A stretch of 64,000 nt of DNA from Paenibacillus sp. 1011MAR3C5 (GTDB lineage Bacteria; Bacillota; Bacilli; Paenibacillales; Paenibacillaceae), in contig NZ_QZCF01000005.1 of the NCBI RefSeq assembly GCF_003591485.1, positions 62,001 to 126,000 of the forward strand. The letters are read 5' to 3'. Made by a program: the position numbers and the translations under genes. This document shows positions 9,840 through 18,550 of this stretch, piece by piece. Position 1 is the first letter of the stretch. Each line of letters starts with the position of its first letter. The notes under the pieces are model-generated. The model saw only the letters and a program-made list of their open reading frames with translations, had not been told where the DNA came from and searched no databases.

Positions 9840-9869
9840 TTAGATCAGCCGTCCCGATTGTGGTATAAT
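9840..9869 (+). promoter_or_regulatory. Predicted promoter upstream of trmFO
   Basis: The -10 is a perfect TATAAT (9864-9869). The best -35 is TTAGAT (9840-9845) at an 18-base spacing, which is weak. A transcript from here would carry a leader of about 340 bases before trmFO. Confidence 0.5.
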
Positions 9870-9888
9870 CGATCGTCTGTGCTTTGAA

Positions 9889-9904
9889 ATTTCATATATG
9901 AAAT
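9889..9904. promoter_or_regulatory. Perfect 16-bp palindrome just past the promoter start
   Basis: ATTTCATATATGAAAT reads the same on both strands and sits about 13-28 bases after the expected transcription start. Its position and symmetry are those of a repressor operator, but I do not recognise a specific regulator. Confidence 0.35.
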
Positions 9905-10100
9905 GAAAAATAGCACCCCGCACTGAAGAAGCAGTTACGATGAATGAATGGATTATTACGAAAAAATAGATCAGAAAACCCAAGTCCCGAAGGGTTTGAA
10001 GGTTTGTTCGCACAAACTGGAGCTTGACCCGAAGGGGCTAAGCGTTCTTCGCAGGCAGTCTCACCAAATCCTCTCTGCAGGTATACTCATTATTCTGGCG

Positions 10101-10190
10101 GGTGTCCAGAGGGGCGCAGCACCTTGGGGCCCTCCCTTGGAAGGGAAGGTTTGGGAGGGTTCGAAATCCCTTTAGGGGCTTGGGGTTTAA
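10101..10190. repeat. Candidate dispersed intergenic repeat element (REP/MITE-like)
   Basis: This G/C-patterned block holds the inverted arms CCCTCCC (10130-10136) and GGGAGGG (10153-10159), a nested CCCTT/AAGGG pair, and a preceding GAGGGGCGCAGCACCTT segment. The style resembles short dispersed intergenic repeats common in Firmicutes drafts. Only one copy is visible here, so dispersal cannot be shown. Confidence 0.4.
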
Positions 10191-10213
10191 ACTACGGAAA
10201 GGAATGAACACCA

Positions 10214-11542
10214 TTGACACAGAAAGTAACCGTAATCGGAGCAGGACTAGCCGGAAGCGAAGCCGCTTGGCAGATCGCATCGCAAGGCGTGCCCGTTACT
10301 TTATATGAAATGCGCCCGGTGAGACAGACGCCGGCCCATCATACGAATAAATTCGCTGAGCTGGTATGCAGCAACAGCCTTCGCGCTAACGGCTTAGCCA
10401 ATGCAGTAGGCGTACTGAAGGAAGAAATGCGCAGGCTGAATTCCATTATCTTGAGCAGCGCCGATCTTCATGCGGTGCCGGCAGGCGGGGCGCTTGCGGT
10501 AGACCGCGACGGATTCTCCGGTGAAATCACGAACAGGCTCCATAATCATCCGCTGATTGAAGTGCGCAATGAAGAAGTAACGGAAATCCCGCAAGACGGA
10601 ATTACGGTTATTGCTACGGGTCCGCTTACAGCGCCTGATCTTTCTAAGCAAATACAAGGCTTGCTCGGTGAAGAATACTTCTACTTCTATGATGCGGCAG
10701 CTCCGATTATCGACAAAGAATCGATTGATATGAGCAAGGTTTATTTGGCATCCAGATATGACAAAGGCGAAGCCGCTTATTTGAACTGCCCGATGACCGA
10801 AGAAGAATTCAACGTGTTCTACGAAGCGATCATCACGGCTGAGAAGGCAGAGCTTAAGGAATTCGAGAAAGAGATTTATTTCGAGGGCTGTATGCCGATC
10901 GAGGTTATGATGAGCAGAGGCAAGCAGACCGCTTTGTTTGGCCCGATGAAGCCTGTGGGACTGGTCAACCCGCATACAGGGAAGCTTCCGCATGCGGTTA
11001 TCCAGCTGCGTCAGGATAATGCGGCAGGTACGCTATACAATATGGTAGGCTTCCAAACCCACTTGAAGTGGGGCGAGCAGAAGCGCGTATTCTCGCTTAT
11101 TCCAGGGCTCGAGAATGCGGAATTTGTCCGCTATGGCGTCATGCACCGCAATACGTTCATCAATTCGCCAAAATTGCTGAAACCGACTTATCAGACTCAA
11201 AACAGGGACACACTCTTTTTTGCCGGCCAAATGACGGGCGTGGAAGGGTACGTCGAGTCCGCTGCATCCGGTCTGATCGCGGGTCTGAACGCCGCTCGTG
11301 TGGCGAAGGGGCTCGAACCTCTTGTATTGCCGGAGCAGACGGCTCTTGGCAGCATGGCTCATTACATTACAACGGCTGATTTCAAGCATTTCCAGCCGAT
11401 GAATGCCAATTTCGGCTTGTTCCCGCCGCTTGAGAAACGGATCAAGAACAAGAAAGAAAAGAATGAAGCGATAGCGAACCGCGCTTTGGAGCGCATTGAG
11501 CAATTTAAACAGGAACATTTATCGTCGGCCGCCGTACAGTAA
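10214..11542 (+). CDS. trmFO: Methylenetetrahydrofolate-tRNA-(uracil-5-)-methyltransferase
   Basis: A 442-residue flavoprotein that makes m5U54 in the T loop of tRNA using methylene-tetrahydrofolate and FAD. The FAD-binding motif [16 protein letters not shown] occupies residues 6-21, and the family signature [14 protein letters not shown] follows. The C-terminal part has [19 protein letters not shown]. The start is TTG at 10214 with GGAAAGGA about ten bases upstream. Length is close to the 435-residue B. subtilis protein (formerly Gid). The next gene is hslV after 175 bases; xerC, usually found between them, is missing. Confidence 0.97.
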   Translation: MTQKVTVIGAGLAGSEAAWQIASQGVPVTLYEMRPVRQTPAHHTNKFAELVCSNSLRANGLANAVGVLKEEMRRLNSIILSSADLHAVPAGGALAVDRDGFSGEITNRLHNHPLIEVRNEEVTEIPQDGITVIATGPLTAPDLSKQIQGLLGEEYFYFYDAAAPIIDKESIDMSKVYLASRYDKGEAAYLNCPMTEEEFNVFYEAIITAEKAELKEFEKEIYFEGCMPIEVMMSRGKQTALFGPMKPVGLVNPHTGKLPHAVIQLRQDNAAGTLYNMVGFQTHLKWGEQKRVFSLIPGLENAEFVRYGVMHRNTFINSPKLLKPTYQTQNRDTLFFAGQMTGVEGYVESAASGLIAGLNAARVAKGLEPLVLPEQTALGSMAHYITTADFKHFQPMNANFGLFPPLEKRIKNKKEKNEAIANRALERIEQFKQEHLSSAAVQ

Positions 11543-11717
11543 CATAGAGGTGTTCAGCCTACCTGGCTGCGATTTGTTCCCAAAACAAGTATTTTGCAAC
11601 AACTTGAATCATAAAACTTAAGCATATGCGCCGGTTGCAACGGTTTATACCGTAAGAGATGTTCCTCTTCCTATGAGGGCGAATATGATTTCTTATTACT
11701 TGAAGGAGGCCTGGCCG

Positions 11718-12263
11718 ATGGAAATGCAATTTCATGCGACGACGATCTGTGCGGTTCGTCATGAAGGAAAAGGAGCTATTGCAGGCGACGGTCAAGTAAC
11801 GTTCGGCAATAGCATGGTGATGAAAAATACAGCGAAAAAAGTTAGACGTCTGTATCGGGGGCAGGTAGTTGCCGGATTCGCAGGTTCAGTAGCGGATGCC
11901 ATCACCTTGTTTGAAAAGTTCGAAGCGAAGCTGGAGGAGCATCACGGCAATTTGCAGCGTGCCGCTGTCGAGCTGGCCAAGGACTGGCGTTCTGATCGCG
12001 TCCTGCGCAAGCTGGAGGCGATGATGCTTGTGATGGATAAGAGCGGCCTCTTGCTCATCTCAGGCAATGGGGAAATCATTGAGCCGGATGATGATATTCT
12101 GGCTATCGGCTCTGGCGGAACGTTTGCCCTGTCGGCTGCCAGAGCGCTTAAGCGTCATGCTCCTGGCATGGAGGCGAAAGAAATCGCGAAGTCGTCGCTG
12201 CAGATTGCGGCTGAGATATGCGTGTATACGAATTCGAATATTATTGTAGAAGAAATCGGCTAG
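11718..12263 (+). CDS. hslV: ATP-dependent protease subunit HslV (ClpQ/CodW)
   Basis: A 181-residue proteasome-like peptidase that forms the proteolytic core of HslUV. The conserved block [23 protein letters not shown] starts at residue 8 and is aligned with the mature N-terminus (Thr1) of E. coli HslV. A seven-residue leader MEMQFHA precedes it. The B. subtilis homologue begins MSSFHATT and is reported to use N-terminal Ser; here no Ser follows Met. The ATG at 11718 sits nine bases after AAGGAGG; longer frames are unsupported. hslU follows after 23 bases. Confidence 0.96.
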   Translation: MEMQFHATTICAVRHEGKGAIAGDGQVTFGNSMVMKNTAKKVRRLYRGQVVAGFAGSVADAITLFEKFEAKLEEHHGNLQRAAVELAKDWRSDRVLRKLEAMMLVMDKSGLLLISGNGEIIEPDDDILAIGSGGTFALSAARALKRHAPGMEAKEIAKSSLQIAAEICVYTNSNIIVEEIG

Positions 12264-12286
12264 TAGAGAAGCGGAGGCGATGGAGA

Positions 12287-13687
12287 ATGGGAAATGACGC
12301 ACTGACACCGCGCCAGATCGTCGCGGAGCTGGATAAATATATCGTGGGCCAGAAGGACGCGAAGCGTTCCGTTGCCGTAGCGCTTCGGAACCGTTATCGG
12401 AGAAGCAAACTGGACGAGACAATCCGGGACGAGATTGTGCCGAAAAACATCCTGATGATCGGACCAACTGGCGTGGGCAAGACGGAAATCGCACGCAGGC
12501 TGGCCAAACTTGTGAAGGCGCCATTCGTTAAGTTGGAGGCTACCAAGTTTACGGAGGTTGGCTATGTCGGCCGTGATGTAGAGTCGATGGTCCGCGATTT
12601 GGTGGAGATCGCGATTCGCATGGTGAAGGCGGAAAAAACAGAAGGCGTCAAGGATAAAGCGGAAAAGCTTGCCAACGAGCGTATTGTCCTGCTGCTTGCT
12701 CCTTCTGCGGCAAAGCCGAAGTCGAACAAAAATCCGTTCGAAATGCTGTTCGGCGGCGGAGGCGAAGAAAAGGAAGAAGAGAAGGATCAAGAACAGGATC
12801 ATTCTCTTCAAGCTAAACGGTATCAAATCCGGGAGCAGCTTGCGGCAGGCAATCTCGAGAATGAGATGATCGAGATTGAGGTAGAGGACACATCTCCTAA
12901 TATGCTTGATATGCTATCGGGCCAAGGTCCCGAAGGCATGGGCATGAATATGCAGGAGCTCTTCGGGCAGCTGATGCCTAAAAAACCTAAAAAACGCAAG
13001 CTTCCTGTAAAAGAAGCGCGAAAAGCGCTTATTCAGGAAGAAGCAAATAAGCTGATCGACATGGATGACGTCATCTCGGAATCGATCATCCGCGCAGAGC
13101 AAAGCGGCATAATCTTTATCGATGAGATCGACAAGATTGCCAGCCCTTCACGCGGTTCAGGCCCTGATGTGTCCCGTGAAGGCGTGCAGAGGGATATTCT
13201 GCCGATTGTTGAGGGATCAACGGTCATGACCAAGTACGGTCCCGTCAAAACGGACTACGTGCTATTCATAGCTGCTGGCGCCTTCCATATCGCCAAGCCT
13301 TCGGATCTCATTCCGGAGCTGCAAGGACGTTTTCCGATTCGGGTCGAGCTGACGAGCCTTAGTCTGGATGATTTTATCAGCATTTTGACTGAGCCGAAGA
13401 ACGCGCTGACGAAGCAGTACACGGCTTTGCTGGAAACGGAAGGCATCGAGGTAGAGTTTTCGCCGGAAGCCATTCGCGAGCTGGCATCCATCGCGGCAGA
13501 TGTGAATCGCAATATGGAGAATATCGGTGCACGCAGGCTCCATACGATTTTGGAGAAGCTGCTAGAGGACCTTTCCTTTGAGGCACCAGAGCTTTCTTTG
13601 GAAAAAATGACAATTACGCCGGAATATGTACGCGAGAAGCTAGGCAGCATTGCCAAGGATCGCGATCTGAGTCAATATATATTGTAG
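12287..13687 (+). CDS. hslU: ATP-dependent protease ATPase subunit HslU (ClpY/CodX)
   Basis: A 466-residue AAA+ unfoldase that feeds substrates to HslV. Walker A GPTGVGKT is at 59-66. The intermediate domain, rich in Lys and Glu with [14 protein letters not shown], follows, and Walker [10 protein letters not shown] comes after it. The C-terminus DLSQYIL is the usual HslV-docking tail. The ATG at 12287 follows GGAGG at about ten bases; the longer frame from 12218 overlaps hslV and is not used. It lies in a hslV-hslU-codY unit closed by the terminator after codY. Confidence 0.97.
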   Translation: MGNDALTPRQIVAELDKYIVGQKDAKRSVAVALRNRYRRSKLDETIRDEIVPKNILMIGPTGVGKTEIARRLAKLVKAPFVKLEATKFTEVGYVGRDVESMVRDLVEIAIRMVKAEKTEGVKDKAEKLANERIVLLLAPSAAKPKSNKNPFEMLFGGGGEEKEEEKDQEQDHSLQAKRYQIREQLAAGNLENEMIEIEVEDTSPNMLDMLSGQGPEGMGMNMQELFGQLMPKKPKKRKLPVKEARKALIQEEANKLIDMDDVISESIIRAEQSGIIFIDEIDKIASPSRGSGPDVSREGVQRDILPIVEGSTVMTKYGPVKTDYVLFIAAGAFHIAKPSDLIPELQGRFPIRVELTSLSLDDFISILTEPKNALTKQYTALLETEGIEVEFSPEAIRELASIAADVNRNMENIGARRLHTILEKLLEDLSFEAPELSLEKMTITPEYVREKLGSIAKDRDLSQYIL

Positions 13688-13715
13688 TGGTTACAGTTTT
13701 GGGAGGCATTTGGAA

Positions 13716-14486
13716 ATGAGTTTATTGAATAAGACAAGAACGCTGAACCGGCTGCTCCAACGAGCGGCCGGCAAAGCTCTCAGCTTCAGGGAAATGGCTG
13801 AGGTGCTATGCTCCACGGTGCAAAGCAACGTATTCGTTGTTAGCCGCAAAGGCAAAATTTTGGGTTCTGCAGCCGTTGACGTGTATGACCATGATTTCAT
13901 CCGCAATCTTACAGGGGACGAGCTTCGCTTCTCGCCAGAGACGAATGCAGGGTTCCTGGAGACAGGCGAATCGATGACCAATGTCAAGCCTGATCCGGAC
14001 ATGTTCCAGTCGCTGACACGCTTGGGCGACCAGGAAGTGATGACTGTTGTTCCAATTATCGGTGGCGGTGACCGTCTTGGCACGCTTGTGCTGACTAGGC
14101 CGTCAGGTTCATTTAATGACGATGACTTGGTGCTGGCCGAATATGGCTCAACGATTGTCGGAATGGAGATTTTGCGCGAGCGCGCCGAAGAGATCGAACA
14201 GGAAGTTCGCAGCCGCGCCGTCGTCTCTGTAGCGGTAGGATCATTGTCCTTCAGCGAGCTTGAGGCCGTAGAGCATATCTTTGAGGAACTGGATGGGAAG
14301 GAAGGTCTCCTGGTCGCTTCCAAGATTGCCGACCGTGTTGGCATAACGCGTTCCGTAATCGTTAATGCGCTGCGCAAGCTGGAGAGTGCGGGTGTCATCG
14401 AGACAAGATCGCTCGGTATGAAGGGGACCTATATCCGAATTTTGAACCATCAGTTGCTCCAAGAGCTCGAAAAGATAAAATCATAG
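13716..14486 (+). CDS. codY: GTP-sensing pleiotropic transcriptional repressor CodY
   Basis: A 256-residue global regulator of nutrient-response genes. The N-terminal GAF domain precedes a linker and a winged HTH. The HTH region is almost identical to B. subtilis ([29 protein letters not shown], read in two parts). In the GAF domain the residues that hold isoleucine in B. subtilis (Arg61, Met65, Phe98) are not conserved by my alignment: the segment reads DHDFIRNL where B. subtilis has NDRMKKML. The ATG at 13716 follows GGGAGG at nine bases. The TTG at 13710 is too close to that site. Confidence 0.97.
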   Translation: MSLLNKTRTLNRLLQRAAGKALSFREMAEVLCSTVQSNVFVVSRKGKILGSAAVDVYDHDFIRNLTGDELRFSPETNAGFLETGESMTNVKPDPDMFQSLTRLGDQEVMTVVPIIGGGDRLGTLVLTRPSGSFNDDDLVLAEYGSTIVGMEILRERAEEIEQEVRSRAVVSVAVGSLSFSELEAVEHIFEELDGKEGLLVASKIADRVGITRSVIVNALRKLESAGVIETRSLGMKGTYIRILNHQLLQELEKIKS

Positions 14487-14510
14487 GACCTAGTCCGATT
14501 TAACCATGCA

Positions 14511-14550
14511 AGCCCTATCTTTTATACAAAGATAGGGCTATTTTCTTATT
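14511..14550 (+). terminator. Rho-independent terminator after codY
   Basis: AGCCCTATCTTT (14511-14522) and AAAGATAGGGCT (14528-14539) form a perfect 12-bp stem with a 5-base loop, followed by ATTTTCTTATT. It separates the hslVU-codY unit from the fla/che operon. Confidence 0.92.
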
Positions 14551-14660
14551 GTAATAATTTAGGTAATTGATGAAGATAATCGTGTCAGCACAAATCGACA
14601 GATTTATCTCATTTTTTTAATGTTTTTATGTCGAATGAAGAAGGAATGAAGATTATTCTG

Positions 14661-14689
14661 TTGAATAGGTAACGTAAGATTTCTATAGC
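14661..14689 (+). promoter_or_regulatory. Predicted SigA-type promoter of the fla/che operon
   Basis: TTGAAT (14661-14666), a 17-base spacer, and TATAGC (14684-14689) lie 18 bases before flgB. I saw no convincing SigD-type promoter and no clear CodY box, although in B. subtilis CodY represses this promoter. Confidence 0.55.
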
Positions 14690-14706
14690 GAAAGTGGTGA
14701 AACTAC

Positions 14707-15117
14707 ATGAAATTGTTGAATGGCGCAGCATTTCAACGGATGGAGGCTGCGGCCTACGCTGCAGAAGCTAGGCAGCGCGTCATCTCGAACAATATTGCTA
14801 ACGCCGAGACGCCGCATTTCAAAAGATCAGAGCTAGTATTCGAGCAGTTGCTAGAGGAAACGATGGGGCCAGAGAGAAAATTGGCTGGTCGAAGCAGTGA
14901 CAGCAGACATATTCCTATTGGCTCGAACGCATCGAGACTGCCTGTTGCCGAGGTCGTAACTGATGAATCGACTGCCATGAACAACAATAAGAACAATGTC
15001 GATCCTGATCGTGAAATGTCGCTACTTGCCAAGAACCAACTAAGCTATTACATGTATACCCAGCAAATTAATCATGATCTGAAAATGATGCGTACCGCAA
15101 TAGAAGGGAGGGGCTAG
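14707..15117 (+). CDS. flgB: Flagellar basal-body rod protein FlgB
   Basis: A 136-residue proximal rod subunit, first gene of the fla/che operon. The N-terminal family motif ISNNIANAETPHFKR lies at about residues 26-40, and the C-terminal helix (YYMYTQQINHDLKMMRTAI) matches rod proteins, which pair N- and C-terminal helices in the rod. The ATG at 14707 has only a weak GTGGTG site, so translation may be modest. It is separated from flgC by three bases. Confidence 0.97.
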   Translation: MKLLNGAAFQRMEAAAYAAEARQRVISNNIANAETPHFKRSELVFEQLLEETMGPERKLAGRSSDSRHIPIGSNASRLPVAEVVTDESTAMNNNKNNVDPDREMSLLAKNQLSYYMYTQQINHDLKMMRTAIEGRG

Positions 15118-15120
15118 ACG

Positions 15121-15573
15121 ATGAAATTGTCAACGGGATTTGATATAAGCGCATCGGCGCTAACGGCGCAGCGTATGCGGATGGATGTCATTTCCTCCAA
15201 CATTGCCAATGCCGAGACGACTCGCGGTAGTTTCGTTAACGGAAAGTTTGAACCGTATAAGAGAAAGCTGGTCGTGCTGGAACCGAATGGTCAATCGTTT
15301 TCGAATGTCCTTGCCAATGAGATGGGCCGCAATGGAACGGCGCAAGGAGTAAAAGTAAGCCGTATTCAAGAAGACCAGTCGCCAAACAAGCTGGTATTCA
15401 ATCCAACTCACCCCGATGCAGATGAAAATGGTTATGTACATATGCCAAACGTTGATGTAGCAAAGGAAATGGTGGATATGATTGCAGCATCGAGAGCCTA
15501 TGAGGCGAACGTCACAGCGATCAACGCCACAAAGTCGATGTTCATGAAGGCGCTCGAGATCGGTCGAGCTTAA
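15121..15573 (+). CDS. flgC: Flagellar basal-body rod protein FlgC
   Basis: A 150-residue rod subunit with N-terminal SASALTAQRMRMDVISSNIANAET (about residues 10-33, read in two parts) and the C-terminal DMIAASRAYEANVTAINATKSM helix typical of the rod/hook family. It polymerises with FlgB and FliE to form the proximal rod. The start codon is preceded by GGGAGGGG that overlaps the end of flgB, which suggests coupling. Confidence 0.97.
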   Translation: MKLSTGFDISASALTAQRMRMDVISSNIANAETTRGSFVNGKFEPYKRKLVVLEPNGQSFSNVLANEMGRNGTAQGVKVSRIQEDQSPNKLVFNPTHPDADENGYVHMPNVDVAKEMVDMIAASRAYEANVTAINATKSMFMKALEIGRA

Positions 15574-15599
15574 TACGTAGAAGACCCGGAGGGAAAATA

Positions 15600-15905
15600 A
15601 TGATTCAATCGATGTCATTGGGCCCGGTGGCCCCAGCTAAGATGGTACAGACCAAGCCGATTGAGCAAGCGACTCCGGCTGAGTTGACACAAAGCTTTGG
15701 CCAATACTTACAGACGGCGCTTGAAAACGTCAGCGCTCAGGAGAAAAATGTCCATAAACTAAATGATCAATATTTGGTCGGTCAGGTCGATGTGACGCAG
15801 GTGCTTCTGGCGGCAGAGCAAGCGCATCTCAGTTTGCAGTTTACCTCACAAGTCCGCAACAAGGTTGTTGAGGCATATCAAGAAATCATGCGGATGCAAA
15901 TTTAA
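15600..15905 (+). CDS. fliE: Flagellar hook-basal body complex protein FliE
   Basis: A 101-residue protein that joins the MS ring to the rod. The C-terminal half (VDVTQVLLAAEQAHLSLQF, then RNKVVEAYQEIMRMQI) is diagnostic of FliE; the N-terminus is variable as usual. The ATG at 15600 follows GGAGGG. It sits between flgC and fliF as in most Firmicutes. Confidence 0.96.
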   Translation: MIQSMSLGPVAPAKMVQTKPIEQATPAELTQSFGQYLQTALENVSAQEKNVHKLNDQYLVGQVDVTQVLLAAEQAHLSLQFTSQVRNKVVEAYQEIMRMQI

Positions 15906-15947
15906 TCGTACTTTTTTCCTAGCAAAGTATTTGGGTGAGGTGACAAT

Positions 15948-17525
15948 GTGAACGAGAGATTCGCCCAATATCGCGAACGGCTCAAGCTATTCTGGAGCCA
16001 GATGGGCAGAAAACAAAAAATATGGTTGGGGGCATCTATTAGCGGATTGTTGTTGGCGGTCATCCTGCTGACAATTGTGTTCACTAGAACGGAATATGAG
16101 CTCGCGTTCCAAAATCTGGATGCGACTGATTCTGCAGCGGTCATGAGTTATCTGGACGCTAGCGGAATTCCTTATAAGCTTGAGGCCAATGGCACAAGCA
16201 TTATGGTTCCAAGCAACGTGGCATCCCGAGTGAAAGTGGATGCTGGTTCTCAAGGCTTGGTGCAGAACGGCTCTATCGGATTTGAGATTTTCAGCTCTAA
16301 TTCGTCCAAGCTTGGTACTACGGAAAATGAATTCAACGTGCTATACCAGAATGCGCTAAATGGCGAAGTTCAGAAATTGCTTAATGGATTGCAAGGAGTG
16401 GAAAGCTCCAAGGTTCTGATCAACTCGCCGGAGGAAAGTGTATTTCTAAGACCGGAAGATGCAACCAAAGCATCGGCTGCGATTGTCATGCAATTCAAGC
16501 CGGGCTACAGACCGAATCAAAAAGAAATCGACGGCTATTACAACCTGGTAAGAGCCACAGTGGCTGATCTGGCGATTAAGGATATTACGATATCTTCCAA
16601 GCAGCATGGCGAACTGGTATCCTCCGAGGCGGGAGGAGTAGGAACAGGGAGCACGGATCTTGTTGAATTGCAGTTCCAGATTCAAAGCAAGTATGAATCG
16701 GACCTCAAGAAAAATATCCAGCAGTTCCTGGGTCCTATTGTAGGCAGCGACAATTTGGTGGTCAGCATCTCCAGCAGCATGAACTTTGACAAGAAGCTGA
16801 CGCAGGAGAGTCTGGTTAGACCCCTGCAAAACAATAACAACAACGGCATTGTCCTAAGTGAAGAGTTGAACAGCACATCTTCGACGGGGTCATCCGCGCA
16901 GGCGGGCGGAGTAGCCGGAACAGGTGAAACAGATATCCCGGGTTATGAAGCGGCCGGACAAGGCAGCAATTCGTCGGAAACAAATTCGCAAGTCCGGAAT
17001 TATGAATTTGACCGGATCAATAACAGCATCGAATCAGGGCCTTTTGTCCTAAAGGACTTGTCCATTAGTATTGGTGTCGAAGCAGCTCAGCTTAATGATG
17101 AGGATTCCAGAGCGGCCATTACCAACTACTTGACGACTTTGGTTCGATCGCAGCTAGCTGATTCTGGTCAGGATGTTAATGATGACGTTCTGATGAACAA
17201 AAAAGTTTCGCTTATCGCAAGAAATTTTGCGGAAAGTGTAACAGCAACTCAAACAAGCGGTCTGTCTCTGCCATGGGCAATCGGCATCGGCGTTGCTGCG
17301 CTGGCGATTATCGGCGGACTCGTCGTAATGCTCACGCGCAGACGGAAACAGGCGCAGGTTGAGGAAGTGGAAATGGCTGCTGCTCCTTCGAAAGTGGAGT
17401 ATCCGACACTTGATCTTGAGAGTGTCAACAACGACAGCCAAGCACGTAAAAATCTTGAAACACTCGCCAAACGCAAGCCTGACGAATTCGTCAACCTTCT
17501 TCGCACCTGGCTTGTGGATGAATAG
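15948..17525 (+). CDS. fliF: Flagellar MS-ring protein FliF
   Basis: A 525-residue membrane protein forming the MS ring. The first transmembrane segment lies near residues 25-46 (IWLGASISGLLLAVILL) and the second near 442-462 (LPWAIGIGVAALAIIGG). The ring-building motifs between them include a YscJ-like domain with NALNGEVQKLLNGLQGVESSKV. The C-terminal tail, which binds FliG, ends with KRKPDEFVNLLRTWL. The start is GTG at 15948 behind GGTGAGGTG. fliG begins 11 bases after the stop. Confidence 0.97.
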   Translation: MNERFAQYRERLKLFWSQMGRKQKIWLGASISGLLLAVILLTIVFTRTEYELAFQNLDATDSAAVMSYLDASGIPYKLEANGTSIMVPSNVASRVKVDAGSQGLVQNGSIGFEIFSSNSSKLGTTENEFNVLYQNALNGEVQKLLNGLQGVESSKVLINSPEESVFLRPEDATKASAAIVMQFKPGYRPNQKEIDGYYNLVRATVADLAIKDITISSKQHGELVSSEAGGVGTGSTDLVELQFQIQSKYESDLKKNIQQFLGPIVGSDNLVVSISSSMNFDKKLTQESLVRPLQNNNNNGIVLSEELNSTSSTGSSAQAGGVAGTGETDIPGYEAAGQGSNSSETNSQVRNYEFDRINNSIESGPFVLKDLSISIGVEAAQLNDEDSRAAITNYLTTLVRSQLADSGQDVNDDVLMNKKVSLIARNFAESVTATQTSGLSLPWAIGIGVAALAIIGGLVVMLTRRRKQAQVEEVEMAAAPSKVEYPTLDLESVNNDSQARKNLETLAKRKPDEFVNLLRTWLVDE

Positions 17526-17536
17526 AGGTGCTGTAA

Positions 17537-18550
17537 TTGTCTAAAGCGACGCAAGGCTTATCGGGACGCCAGAAGGCGGCAATCTTGTTAATTACTCTAG
17601 GTCCTGAAGTGTCGGCGCAAATTTTCAAGCATCTGCGAGATGAAGAAATCGAACAGCTTACTCTTGAAATTGCGAACGTACGGAAGGTCGACGGCCAGGA
17701 TCGAGAGATGATCTTAAGTGAATTCCACCAGATCTGTCTGGCGCAGGAATATATATCGCAAGGCGGCATTTCGTATGCCAAAGATATATTGGAGAAGGCC
17801 CTTGGCGAAGCGAAAGCACTGGAAGTCATTAATCGCCTGACAGCAACGCTTCAAGTCCGGCCGTTTGACTTCGCTAGAAAAGCGGAGCCGACTCAAATTC
17901 TGAACTTTATCCAAAATGAAAACTCGCAAACGATCGCACTCGTGTTATCGTATCTGCAATCCGACCAGTCTTCGCAAATATTATCCTCCTTGCCGCAAGA
18001 CAAGCAGGCGGATGTTGCAAGAAGGATCGCGCTAATGGACAGCACATCACCGGAAGTTATTTCTCAAGTGGAGCGAGTGCTGGAGCAAAAGCTGTCCGCT
18101 ACGGTTACGCAGGATTACACGAATGCCGGCGGCATTGATTCAATCGTACAGATTTTGAACGGCGTAGACCGCGGTACGGAACGGACCATTCTCGATGCTC
18201 TTGAGATTCAAGATCCGGAGCTGGCCGAAGAAATCAAAAAACGGATGTTCGTATTCGAGGATATCGTCAATATCGACAACCGTTCCATCCAGCGCATCAT
18301 CCGGGATATCGAAAATGCGGATTTGCAGCTTGCGCTTAAGGTGGCAAGCGAAGAAGTTCGCGAAGCGATCTTCCGCAATATGTCCAAGCGTATGGCCGAA
18401 ACCTTCAAGGAAGAAATGGAATTCATGGGTCCTGTGCGGCTGCGTGACGTGGAAGAAGCCCAAACCAGAATCGTGGCTACGATTCGCAGGTTAGAGGAAT
18501 CGGGTGAAATCATCATCGCACGTGGCGGAGGAGATGATATCATTGTCTAA
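17537..18550 (+). CDS. fliG: Flagellar motor switch protein FliG
   Basis: A 337-residue C-ring protein that contacts the stator. It has the N-terminal FliF-binding domain (LSGRQKAAILLITLG), a middle domain with the EHPQ-like site represented here by NENSQTIALVLSYL, and a C-terminal domain with charged motor residues in VFEDIVNIDNRSIQRIIRD. The start is TTG at 17537 behind AGAGGTG. The stop overlaps the start of fliH. Confidence 0.97.
   Translation: MSKATQGLSGRQKAAILLITLGPEVSAQIFKHLRDEEIEQLTLEIANVRKVDGQDREMILSEFHQICLAQEYISQGGISYAKDILEKALGEAKALEVINRLTATLQVRPFDFARKAEPTQILNFIQNENSQTIALVLSYLQSDQSSQILSSLPQDKQADVARRIALMDSTSPEVISQVERVLEQKLSATVTQDYTNAGGIDSIVQILNGVDRGTERTILDALEIQDPELAEEIKKRMFVFEDIVNIDNRSIQRIIRDIENADLQLALKVASEEVREAIFRNMSKRMAETFKEEMEFMGPVRLRDVEEAQTRIVATIRRLEESGEIIIARGGGDDIIV

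Larger units (their letters stand above)
9675..10213 (+). other. 540-base non-coding interval between topA and trmFO
   Basis: No supportable gene lies here. The 75-codon frame at 9948-10175 has no ribosome site and runs through the structured DNA. Elements seen in order are a CCTCCCT/AGGGAGG hairpin (9731-9749) without a good T tract, a promoter-like pair ending in TATAAT (9864-9869), a perfect 16-bp palindrome (9889-9904), the hairpin GTTTGT-TCGC-ACAAAC (10002-10017), two CCCGAAGGG copies (near 9987 and 10029), and a C/G-rich inverted-repeat block (10101-10190). Confidence 0.7.

Noticed and set aside
9948..10175. A 75-codon + strand frame between topA and trmFO
   Set aside because: There is no ribosome site before its ATG, the second half passes through the inverted-repeat block, and the translation has no family resemblance.
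14551..14660. SigD-type promoter or CodY box before flgB
   Set aside because: I found no TAAA with a properly spaced GCCGATAT-like box and no sequence close to the CodY consensus.
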